Shown in pieces: positions 23,413-32,902 of a stretch of 64,000 bases of DNA. The stretch's first letter is position 1. Every line of letters starts with the position of its first letter. Made by a program: the position numbers and the translations under genes. Origin of the DNA: Diaporthe sp. PMI_573. Taxonomy: Eukaryota; Ascomycota; Sordariomycetes; Diaporthales; Diaporthaceae. The stretch is from positions 124,001 through 188,000 of the forward strand of contig JAJTUP010000032.1 of assembly GCA_021399435.1 (NCBI GenBank). Direction: 5' to 3'. The notes under the pieces are model-generated. The model did no database searches and was not told the DNA's origin. It was given only the letters and a program-made list of their open reading frames with translations.

Positions 23413-23809
23413 ATGTCTGGCTCTGGCGACGTCCCGCGTCACAGGGCGCCAGGGCTTGGTCCTTCAACAACGAACCGATCTATCAAACCGACCAACGTTC
23501 AAGGAGTGACACTTTTGATCAAGTGTAGCTCCTCATGCCCAGCTTCATTTTCTCTTACCGCTCAGATCGCCGCCCCAACTAACGAACGCGCCAAACCTTG
23601 TTGTCGTAAGCATCAAGCACGGCGGAAACAGGTCAGCACGCGACCATGAGCCGTTGTGGGCGGGAACAGCTGACTTGCCACAGGACCCAGCCCCCTCTGC
23701 CACGTCGGACAAGCCGGCGATGGCGACAAATGAGGGTGGGCAGAACGTGATTGTAAACGAAGAAGATCGCTTCGCCCTATGGGCCACCCATTCGTTGCAA
23801 GAACGATGA
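23413..23809 (+). CDS. Candidate small two-exon gene, unknown function
   Basis: Possible gene of 114 residues. Exon 1 is 23413-23631 and exon 2 is 23684-23809. The 52-bp intron has a GTCAGC donor, a GCTGAC branch site and a CCACAG acceptor, and keeps the frame (phase 0). A TATA-like element and a CT-rich leader precede the ATG, whose context (CACCACCATG) is good. The product is hydrophilic, with a basic CCRKHQARRKQ segment and an acidic C-terminus. It has no signal peptide and no family that I recognise. Support is only structural, so it may be a chance frame. Confidence 0.33.
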
Positions 23810-26178
23810 TCAAGAAAAGACTGTCCGGAGCTGCCTTCACCTTTCGCCGATCAGCAGCCCACAACACCCCGAGGGTATTGTGTCCCGTCAGGTCTTCTTG
23901 ATCACCCAACGGATTCGGGAGATCGAGCCCAGAGCGAGTCAAGTCAAGGTTGTCAACTACAAGAAAAGAGAGAAAACTCTTGAATATGAGAGGGAATCCT
24001 TCTTCACCTCGCCTGCAAGCCAACGATGGCAAAGAAAGCAGGTCTTCTTGATCACCCTTTGGGTTCGGTTGCGATTGGCGCACCATCTGAAGAAGAAAAA
24101 AGAGAAAAGTTTCAAAAAGTCGAGACGCGGGAAGGCGGGCTTTTATGGACACTGACTGCTGACCGAACTCGCGTGCAGGTACGTCGCAGGCACGGGCGAT
24201 TTGCTCCGTCGAGCCGATTGCGTGCTCTGTGCTGGGGGCTCGAAGGAGGAAAGAGTGAAGCAGAGGGCAGTCGCGAGATGTTAGCATTACGCGGCACCTG
24301 TTGTGTCCGCAGGAAGGAGGCAGGTGTGGTAGGAAGGGCGTCGGCGGCCGGCAGGCAACGGGCAACAGGCAAGCAAGCAAGCACACAGGAGAGAACCCAG
24401 CCCGAAGTCTGGAGGATCGATGCCTGGGAGTGTCGCAGGGAACGGTGGGGTCATGACCTCATCCATTCAATCATGTTGGCAGATGAGGCAGGAATGAGAG
24501 GCTCGCACACTTGTGTCTGTGTGAGCTGGGTTGGGCGGAGGGGCTACCTGGGCATGAGCGTGGGCATGGCTGCCAGCCATACGGGTGCGCATCAGCAAGA
24601 AGATGGCGGAGGAGGAAGCCGCATGATTTGAGCAATGCAAGAGGGAAGAGAAGGCACTCTTGAAGTTTGGGCAAATTTCAAGTGCCCACAGATGCTCCAG
24701 GAATCACCACGAGCTGTGTCTTTGGATTTGCCAACAGACAGTGAAGCTTGGAGCATGGAAATCACGTTAGAGATCCACACAGAAATTCGAAATGGCGGAT
24801 TTAAACGGCGGGTTTGACCCATTTGATCCTCCACTCCACTCTGGGTAATCATGGATTGGTGTGGCGCCTCAGTACCTCTACGTGCCGATCATGAGCCCCA
24901 ATGGACGTGAGCAAAGCGGGAAGAATCTCAGGGCTCAGGCGTGATCGCCTGAGCATCTCGAGTCGCTTGGAAAGTATTCCAGCGAGACAAATGAATTTGA
25001 AGGCTACCCAATGGTCTGAGAAATGTGGCCTGGGGAGGCCACCATACTTGAGCATAGCCAGAGGCATCAATCTCTTCGGTGTCATCCGTCTCTGTTTCCT
25101 AAGATCAATTGAAATTTATATGTTCTACATTTCATCAAACTTTCATGATCCCGGTCATTTTCGAAAGAACACTAACATACAACTTTAATACTTAAACCCC
25201 GAAATCAGAGCAATCAACGGCCTAATAAGTACCTAGGTAGGACGATGGGAAGAGCATCATCTCATCAGTGGGTGACCACCTCGAGGACCTTGTAACGATG
25301 ACTAAGCTCATGTGTAATACGCGATTGGCTCAGCGCCTTGGAACCGACAACCTGGTTGAGGAGACAGGGAGACTGCTCCCTTTTATGGTGCTCTGGACAC
25401 ATATGAAAACAAGAATATGAGATTATCACAGACTGATTAAATCATGATTTTAAGCTGTGTAGTTCGCTGGCCACAAGTCTGTTTTAAGCTGTAAGAAACA
25501 GTTGGCGGTCTCCCGAGGTCTGCAGCAACTGCCACATTCATGCTTCAAATCTCGGAGTCCTCCCATGTGTGCACTCTACCCAGGTATCCTTTTCCCCTTC
25601 ATAACTCGAATTCTCTTCCATATGCAGCTGTATCCTGGTCTAAATCTACTTGGGAGTTTGTATAGAAAAGCCATGGTATCAAGATATCAGAAGCAGCATA
25701 TATATATGCGGAAAAGGGGTCTTCTACAACTCACTGTACTAAAGGCCTAGAGGTTCTGAAAAGGGTACCTAGAGTACTCATTGCTCACTATTGTAGTCTA
25801 GCTTAGTAGAAGAGGTTAATGGCCAAGACATGTTTTAGTACAGTAGATGTTTCGATGAAGCTGTAGATCGGGTCTGAAAAGTTTGCCTCGAAATCCCAGG
25901 GCAAAAGCAAGCATGTACAGACAGATATCAGGTCCGGCGACACAGGTATATCATACATACAAGTCCATTGTTCCCGGGCATCAATGTAACCAAAATACAT
26001 GCTTCCCAAAAGCCTCAACAATATGTTCAGTTTATAGAGCAGCAGCCGCATCACTTGGCTTGAGAGGCGAAAGTGCTCCAAGGATCGTTCTGTTGGTCCT
26101 GGGTCCACCTCTCTAAAGCATAAGTGGGTACACCATAATACTATAAAACTATAAAACTGTAAAACTATATTTATATAA
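23810..26178. other. Gene-poor stretch, 2.4 kb, with a short direct repeat
   Basis: No gene recognised. CAGGTCTTCTTGATCACCC occurs at 23889-23907 and again at 24039-24057, each followed by TTCGG and later by an A/G-rich segment, so a diverged tandem duplication of about 150 bp is likely. Towards 26125-26178 the DNA turns AT-rich (repeated ATAAAACT), bordering the LysM pseudogene. Confidence 0.5.
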
Positions 26179-27570
26179 TCTGACAGCTACAACAAGGAGC
26201 TAGCCATAAACTTTAGTACCCTAACATCATCATACAAGGCTACAGGCTACCCCGTTATATTGCCATCAGCCATCTACCTAACAGGCAATCCCACAAGCAT
26301 GGCCACTCTAACAAGCACAAGTCCCAAGCCGGAGAAGTCTTACGTCAGTACCTATACTGTCCAAGCCGGCGATGTCAACTGCCACTCTATTGCCGTGGCC
26401 TAGGGCGTGTCCCTCAACTAGATGCTCTATTTTAACAACCTCCAGGCAGGCTGCGCCGACTTCCCCACCGCGGCCGGGACGCAGCTCTGCATGCCACACA
26501 CGTGCGAGACGTACACGGTGCAGCAAAACGACAAGTGCGCGGGGCTGGTGCAGCAGTTCGGATACGCCTTCACCCAGTCACAACTCGTGGCGTGGAACGT
26601 CGACATCAGCCGCGGCTGCGACAACCTCGCACTGCTCGTGGGCGCGCAGATCGGTGTCAGCTTCCCAGGGGACATAACCAGCACGACCACAACACATCCG
26701 CCGCAGTCGGCAACCGTAGCGCCCATCCCGACCAACGTCGTAGACGGCACCAACACACGCTACAGCCGCTACTACGAGGTCAAGCTCGACGACACTTGCG
26801 CGTCCGTGTCGACCAACCAGGGCATCGCGCTGCAAGACTTTTACTTCTTGAACCCCGAGCTCAACACAACATCGTGCAGCAACCTGTTCCTGGGGTACAG
26901 CTACTGCGTAGCTGCCGTGGGCGACATCAGCACCTACTCGGGCTACCTACCACGGCGGCAGCGGCCCCACCAACCCCTGTGTGGGCGGCACAACTGTGGC
27001 CGAAGCGACCAGCTGTTATGCCACCACGTACGCAACCACGGATGCGTGGACGTTCCCCGTCCTCAACACCACTGCCAGCACCACCACGGCGGCCAGCAAC
27101 TGGACTTCGATCCCCGTGACCCCCGTCGCCACCTATCCCGTCACCCAGTCTGCCGAGCCGACGCCCACGACGCACCAGGCCCAGATGGCGAGCGGCTGCA
27201 CCGACTTCTACGCTTGGAACCCCGGCGTGGGCAACGACTGCCAGTTCCTGCAGCTCGATGTCTATGTCTGTGTCTCGCATGATTCGGCTTCAACAGCCAC
27301 AGCAACCACCAAGACAACAAGCGCAACGACCACAAGCAGCAGCGCCCCAGCAGCGCCCCAGCACCGCCTGGCCCGACGCAGGCTGGCATTCCGGCTAATT
27401 GCAACAAGTAGATCTTGCAGCAGGACGCCGTGTATTGTTATGACATGGCCAGTAACGCCGGCATTAACCTGGCGTGCCTGTACGAGCTGAACCCGGCGCT
27501 GAACACGGATACAGGCGAGTGCCAGGGGTTGTGGCTGGGGTATGCGTATTGTCCAAGCCCAAATCATTAG
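26179..27570 (+). pseudogene. LysM-domain protein pseudogene
   Basis: Fungal chitin-binding LysM protein, decayed. Frame is open from 26179 without a clear signal peptide, so the 5' end is probably lost in AT-rich DNA. Four LysM-like units follow: YTVQAGDVN near 26356, YTVQQNDKC near 26512, YYEVKLDDTC near 26770, and a last unit ending GLWLGYAYC near 27550. Three TAG stops interrupt it (26401-26403, 26419-26421, 27409-27411). The first two fall where Gln would fit LysM spacing. Two small tandem duplications shift the frame: CTAC at 26943-26950 (4 bp) and CAGCAGCGCCC at 27337-27358 (11 bp). Their sum is 15, so the original frame returns and runs to a natural stop at 27568. Secreted LysM proteins often mask chitin from host or mycoparasite sensing; this copy cannot be made whole. 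Confidence 0.8.
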
Positions 27571-27653
27571 TGTAATCTTCAACCACGCCTAGATCTAGAC
27601 TGGCGAACCATGTGTAACCAACTCTGTCCCTACTTTCCCCATTCCCATGCCTC

Positions 27654-28775
27654 TCATTTCCTCAAACAACTGCCTATATCGCGATTGGGCACCCACTTTT
27701 GGAAGTCCTCCTCTCGCACCGACACAAACGCCCTCTGGTAGCTCTTCTGCGCGCATGTCCAGAGCGTCTCCAGGGGCACCATGTTGCCTTCGTCCGACCG
27801 CCGCGCCACGTAAAAATTGTTGACCAGCTGTTGCAGCCGCACTCGCACGTAGCCTGAGTATGCTGCCTCTTGCTCTTGCACCGTGTCCTGGCCGTCTTGT
27901 TTGTCGTCGCGATACTCCGGATCCACGGCCCACACCCACATGTCATCCCAGACATTTACCCCTTTCGGCCCGTTCAACACTGAGTGCACAGAATCCCGGT
28001 CCACCGCCAGAAAGACGTTCTGAAGGATCCCCTCAGGCAGTGCATCACGAACCGTTTGGAAGTCCCTCCGCAGCCTCTCGAACAACCCGCGTTTGTGCTT
28101 GTCAGTGTCCCCTGCAGGCCACCCCATTCGATACAACGTCCAATTCCCCTGCACATTCTTCGCCACAGCCGAAACATCGCGTGCCCATTGTAGTGACGCA
28201 CTCACGCGGACTTGGAAATCCTCATCATCCGCTCCTGCGTCAGTATCGTAATAGATTGCGTATCCCCAACACGCCTTTGGCATACTTGTCCCCGACATCA
28301 GCCGCCGAACCCACTCTTGCTGTGCCGCCTCAAACGCCTTTTCCTCCTCTCCCGCCAACTTCTCCCTCACTTTATGCAACCTCTCTACCGTGCTGACCAT
28401 GTGTTCCTCCGAGGTGTCCGATTCGAGTTTGGCAAGGGCGCCAGCCCAGGCCGCCTGACAGCCGTCGTATTCATGGGAGGGCCAGAAGCGGCGGCGGAGG
28501 AGGTCAATTTCGCCCGAGGATAGGGCTGTGGGTGTATGCACGGCGCGGTAGAGGACGGTGGCTTTGTCGGGGGTGGAGGAGGATTGGAGTTGGGCAAGGG
28601 AGCTGGCGATGGAGGCGGGTGAGGGGCGGTCGAGGAGGAGCAAAAGGTCAGAAGGGGACATGGTCATGTCGCCGGAAAGTACGGCGGACTCGAGCTGGGG
28701 GAAACGGGTAATGAGGTTGGAGGGTTGGTCCAGGCCCAGTTGAACTCGGGTGAAGGAGGGCATGAGTTGTTCCAT
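27654..28775 (-). CDS. Unknown intact protein, 373 residues
   Basis: Uninterrupted single-exon frame with fungal codon use, from ATG 28775 to 27654. A second ATG lies four codons in. The product is soluble and mixed alpha-helical in appearance, with many Trp and charged residues (RRRFWPSHEYDGCQAAW, ACWGYAIYYDTDAG, NVWDDMWVWAV). I see no signal peptide, membrane helix or known catalytic motif and do not recognise the family. It lies tail-to-tail with the LysM pseudogene, 84 bp apart. Given the many dead genes around it, its intact frame suggests either recent arrival or continued use. Confidence 0.7.
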   Translation of the reverse strand: MEQLMPSFTRVQLGLDQPSNLITRFPQLESAVLSGDMTMSPSDLLLLLDRPSPASIASSLAQLQSSSTPDKATVLYRAVHTPTALSSGEIDLLRRRFWPSHEYDGCQAAWAGALAKLESDTSEEHMVSTVERLHKVREKLAGEEEKAFEAAQQEWVRRLMSGTSMPKACWGYAIYYDTDAGADDEDFQVRVSASLQWARDVSAVAKNVQGNWTLYRMGWPAGDTDKHKRGLFERLRRDFQTVRDALPEGILQNVFLAVDRDSVHSVLNGPKGVNVWDDMWVWAVDPEYRDDKQDGQDTVQEQEAAYSGYVRVRLQQLVNNFYVARRSDEGNMVPLETLWTCAQKSYQRAFVSVREEDFQKWVPNRDIGSCLRK

Positions 28776-28859
28776 TTAGGTGAGGTGGTTTGACTTTTTG
28801 ATGGTGAGGGTGAGGTGAGAGATCAATTGACCTGTCGTGGGAAGATGGGGTTTTCTTGT

Positions 28860-28903
28860 AAAGTGCCTTTGCTATGTGACTCAGGCCTTCAAATTGCCCA
28901 AAA
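28860..28903. repeat. Repeat boundary copy B
   Basis: Second copy of the boundary sequence at 22174-22225, with C to T changes (TTTGCTATG in place of TTCGCCATG) and a short deletion before ATTGCCCAA. It directly precedes the AT-rich tract up to 29057. Confidence 0.55.
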
Positions 28904-29057
28904 TAGACTATAAAAGCTGCTATATCCCAAAAGGATCTAGATTAGTTTACAGACTTATCCCTTAAGATCATTTAAAAACAATCATTTAGCCTATAGCAAT
29001 TACTACCATAAAACCAACACTATAATACAAGTCAACCTAATATATATATATCCCGGT
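28904..29057. repeat. AT-rich tract (RIP-like relic)
   Basis: About 150 bp of AT-rich sequence ending in a TATATATATA run at 29040-29050. Same type as 22226-22460 and headed by the same boundary sequence. Confidence 0.45.
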
Positions 29058-29657
29058 ATGGATTTAATGGAGCTCTACCTGCTTCTCAACCCTCGACCTT
29101 CAGGTGATCAAGCCATACTGCTACGTATTACGCTGGGGGCAGACGCTCGTGATACCCTTGACTGCCCACTGTGCGAGACTCGTTTCATGACAGTGGACTG
29201 CATCAGCTCTGAGAGCGCGATCAAGATCAACGTGCCCCTGAAAACGAAAGATGTCGAGCTGGCGTCCGCCAGGAGGGAGCTTGTTCTGTGGCAAGACGCC
29301 GAGACCTCGCGATGGAGCGATAGACTGAACCGACTGGAGGGTTGGGAATGCCTCACCCCGTGCGTCCCGCGCCCGCGGTTTGCACCGGTCTTGGACAGTT
29401 GCACCCGAGGTAACACGCCTGTCTTTGACACAGGGATCTGGGACTCTGTGAACGTGGTTGACCGCGGGGTCTCCTTCCAGCCATACCCACCCGATGATCG
29501 TTTCCATATCTGCAGTAATTGTGACGAGATGCGGAAGGACGTCGAGTCGGTTGACATGTGTTTCGACCCATATCCTTCTTGGGGCTCAAGATCCGATCAG
29601 CATCAGCCATTCCCTTCTAGAGGCTACCAAAGCTTTGTTCTCGGCCAGCTCCTGTGA
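29058..29657 (+). CDS. Uncertain frame of 199 codons between repeat and AAA relic
   Basis: Open frame from ATG 29058. The product has CPLCETRF and ICSNCDEM cysteine pairs that could be zinc-related, and a plausible helical segment (RRELVLWQDAETSRWSDRLNRL). Its last 24 codons run antisense through the end of the truncated AAA gene, so at least the 3' part is fortuitous. It may be an intact orphan, a fragment joined by the rearrangement that cut the AAA gene, or chance. No family recognised. Confidence 0.33.
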   Translation: MDLMELYLLLNPRPSGDQAILLRITLGADARDTLDCPLCETRFMTVDCISSESAIKINVPLKTKDVELASARRELVLWQDAETSRWSDRLNRLEGWECLTPCVPRPRFAPVLDSCTRGNTPVFDTGIWDSVNVVDRGVSFQPYPPDDRFHICSNCDEMRKDVESVDMCFDPYPSWGSRSDQHQPFPSRGYQSFVLGQLL

Positions 29658-30878
29658 GGTAGGTTTCTTTCGGGAAACCCTCTCAACCTCGTCTTCATCA
29701 GGGTCGGACACGCGAGCACGTGCTATGGTTTCCGGATCATTCTTGTGGAGCGACTCGACTTTGATGCTATAATCAGGTTGAAACTTCACAAAAGCGAAAG
29801 CATCTATAATCACTCTGGCAGACACCTGAGACTATCAGAACAAATGTTGAACCTCACTCTTCAGGTATTCAAAGAGCAACGTGAATGAGCTCACATTCTT
29901 TTCGCTACTTTCGTTGCCTTCATCAGCCTCCGAGTCGCTTTCGGAATCGTCATCAATGTCTTCGGGGAACACAGATCTCAAACCATGGCGACATATTTTG
30001 GCCGGGCCGTGGTGCTGGACGTATGACATTTTGTTGAACTCGAGCAGTCTTGAACCTCGCTCTACAAGCCGCGCTTCCAAGCGTTTTGCATCTGCATGGA
30101 AACTGATGGGATAAACTTCGAGATCTTTTGCCTTCCCAAATCTTTGGCCATCAAATCGAACGTAACGACATTCGATGCGGCAATCTGAGCTGCCCATCCG
30201 TGCTTCCTCCACCTGGAAGAGTTGATCCAATCCGCCTCTTCGGCTGCAAACAATAATTCCACAGGGAAACATAGTCCAAGCATGCTCAAATTCCATCAAT
30301 CCCTTTGCGTGCAGCTCTGAAACCCTTGCAGTTGTTCGGTGGAACAAATCTTCCATGACGTCGACCAGAAGTTGCAAGTGCTGTTGTTCCAGGCTTGCAG
30401 ATTCCTGGCTGTGACACAGCTCGACCAACTGGGGATGAGTGAAAAAGAGTTCCTTGAATGGGGCCTTTATCTTGAGTTCTTTGTCGTCACCCACAGGCAC
30501 GCCAATTAGACCAGCCTTCTCCAGGATGGGCGAGATCTCCTTACGGATGATGGGGCTTTGAATGATAATGAACTGGACTTTCAACTCTTTAAGACCGCCA
30601 TGTGTTTCTTCAACGTCGTCTTTGCCCTTATATATTCGAATGGCAGCTCCATCATACTTCTCTTTGGCTTCCTCGGGCATCTGATTTGGAGGTCTCTCGA
30701 CCCAGTTCGTGCAACATTTACACGTTGGCGGCCCTTCGTAGAACCTCTTCACTGTAGCCCTTTCTCCAATAACGGTGTCGACTGCATTAACCGCTGGCAG
30801 CGGGGGTAAGGTGTAAACACTGAACAAGTCGTTGTTGGCCCAGTCGTACAGGTTCATGGGGAGGGGATCAGGAGGCAT
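29586..30878 (-). pseudogene. DUF7025 AAA-ATPase, truncated before the ATPase core
   Basis: N-terminal part of the large fungal AAA+ ATPase family that carries DUF7025. Exon 1 is 30878-29895 and exon 2 is 29825-29586. The 69-bp intron (GTGAGC donor, CTGAT branch, TCTCAG acceptor, phase 0) joins the frames and removes two stops. DUF7025 landmarks are present: VERPP, IIIQSPIIRKEISPIL, APFKELFF, AWTMFPCG, and YPISFHADAKRLEARLVERG. After the splice, VSARVIIDAFAF leads towards the AAA module, but the frame ends at 29586 before any Walker A (GPPGTGKT) or Walker B motif. Downstream sequence does not resume in any frame. I infer a deletion or rearrangement near 29590. Confidence 0.75.
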
Positions 30879-32902
30879 CGTTCAATGCGAGGGGATCTGA
30901 TTTAGGCGAAGAAGAGCAGCGTGATGCACGTCTGCGGCGCGTTGCGGTCCCGGTATGTTGACCCAGCTTAGAGCTGTGCTGACCAGTAGAAAGTAACTAC
31001 TTACCTAGGTACCTAGGTAGGTACTGGCAATTCAGACACCTGCCCCTATAACACGTTCCAATAGCTCCACGGTACATCTACTTGTTCTCTGATGGCTACG
31101 GTTTGCGGTGTAAACCTTGCATAGAATTACGGGCTACGTCTGATGTTGCCCCCCCCCCCCTGCGCTTCTGTGTCAGTCTGGCTGCCGATCCACGCAACCT
31201 TACCAAAAGGGCATTGCGCAGTCCATCAGCATCGTGTAATCCCCGGAATCTTGTACACGAGCAGAAACTGGTGCTCATCAACTTTGTGGGCCCAACCAAG
31301 TTGGAATTTGAAGGCTGATATATAGCAGTACATTCCGCATGTAGTGTCCCAAAGTACGGTGGGTGAGGCTAGTCAGACACCCAAAATGATATTTCGAGGC
31401 GCGAGCACGCCATATAATTTAGTGAGGCCAGTATTTCTTTTTGTATTCACGCGCTTCCATGTGTTGCCAGTCTACGATGCTGGACGGACGGGCGGACAAT
31501 AAATCCAGAACATGGATTAAGTCAACTGCCACGTGGACTAGCTATCTATAGCTGGTCGCTGTTTGATGGGTGTGGCGTCAAATTGTATTGTCAATAGTAC
31601 TCCTTGCCGAGATTGTGTGATTTGGGTTGTATGATTTCCCAGCAACAGGGTCATCGTATTGATGGCGCGGCGCAGTCAAGTGGGCCCGTGTGGGAATCTT
31701 TTTTCCACAACAGTTGGTGTGTGCTAGGTTTTCTGGCCAGTCATGACCATGGTCGATGTGAGTAGACGCTCAAGTGAGAGAAATCAAAGAAGACCCCTGG
31801 CGACCGCAGATTCTGAGATGGCAGAGACAATGGATGGACAATTTAAAGTGATGCACATGTGAGTGGGTCTCGGAGTGTTGATTGGAAATCTGTCGTCGGT
31901 ATGGACAAGTGATGGTCCCCCAAGCTTATTCCATTTTGTCGTCACTTTCCCGATTGACTTACCTGCCTGCGGAACCTGCGGAAATGGTGTCGTGGTTTCG
32001 TGTCGATTGATGGATCGTGTGGCTCACGCAGGGGAATGAGCACTGACTACACCGAACAGGCCGATTGAATACGGCAGCTCGGAGAGGAGGTTGCACTGGG
32101 TGATGCCACAAGGCGTCCGTCACAGTGGGGCCCGGGCCCCGTTTGTGGACCCCTGCATACAATTTAGACGTCCACCAGCCGATTACCGTCCTATCTGCCC
32201 TGGCGCTAGGAGCTATAGACGACGGCGCTAGCGCAGTGGTTCCGCTGGGGCCCGTGGCAACGGCCAAGGGCCTCCAAGCAGCTGGGGGGAGCTCGTCTTT
32301 TGTTGTTTCATCCCACCTTGCGACGCCCGTTGCTTGTGACTGATTCCCTCCCCAAATACACTACTCCCGTGCTCCTCCCGTACCTTACCTGTCCTTCCTT
32401 ACCCACCTGCCGACCCAAAATATTCTCCATTGCCCCGCGTCGCATTCCTCAAGCGAGGCCACACTCGCAACATCCCCTCGCTGGTCAATTGATCCCAGCG
32501 CTCAACCGCCATCAAATCGCAATCGCACTCGCATCGCACCGCACTGCTGATCGCTCAGCCCAGTCCAACTTAGGAGCCGAGCTCTGATGTCCGGCAAAAG
32601 CTTCATGTGATTGATGTGAGCCGCCTTCCCCTCCCTCCCCTCCCTAAGCCCTCTGCGTCTGAGCGCGCAGCCTTGGGAGGTATCAGCAAGCATTGGCTTC
32701 AACATACAGTTTGCCTTTCTGGCTCGGCGCAAACTTCGTTCCCACATCCTTTTTACTGATGCGCTGACATGTGTCTTGTACATGATAGAGTGCGCGCACA
32801 GCACCGGCCCACCCAACCCGCCAACTGAGGCGACGACCCAAAAACTCTACACAACAGCCTCGAATCCCACTGTCCGGCCCTCCTGCGCCGTTCGAAGGCG
32901 CC
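30879..32902. other. Intergenic with stu1 promoter
   Basis: Two-kilobase spacer between divergent genes. Contains ACCTAGGTACCTAGGTAGGTAC near 31003-31024 as a self-complementary simple sequence, a C run at 31149-31160, and CT-rich promoter-like sequence from about 32340 to 32660 before stu1. No other gene seen. Confidence 0.55.

Noticed and set aside
12366..31000. Idea of a complete secondary-metabolite gene cluster
   Set aside because: No PKS, NRPS, terpene cyclase or pathway regulator is present within the island; only P450 and transporter pieces.
31003..31024. ACCTAGGTACCTAGGTAGGTAC as a regulator binding site
   Set aside because: CCTAGG/GGTA simple sequence occurs at several places in the window (for example 25230 and 50224) and looks like a common fungal microsatellite.
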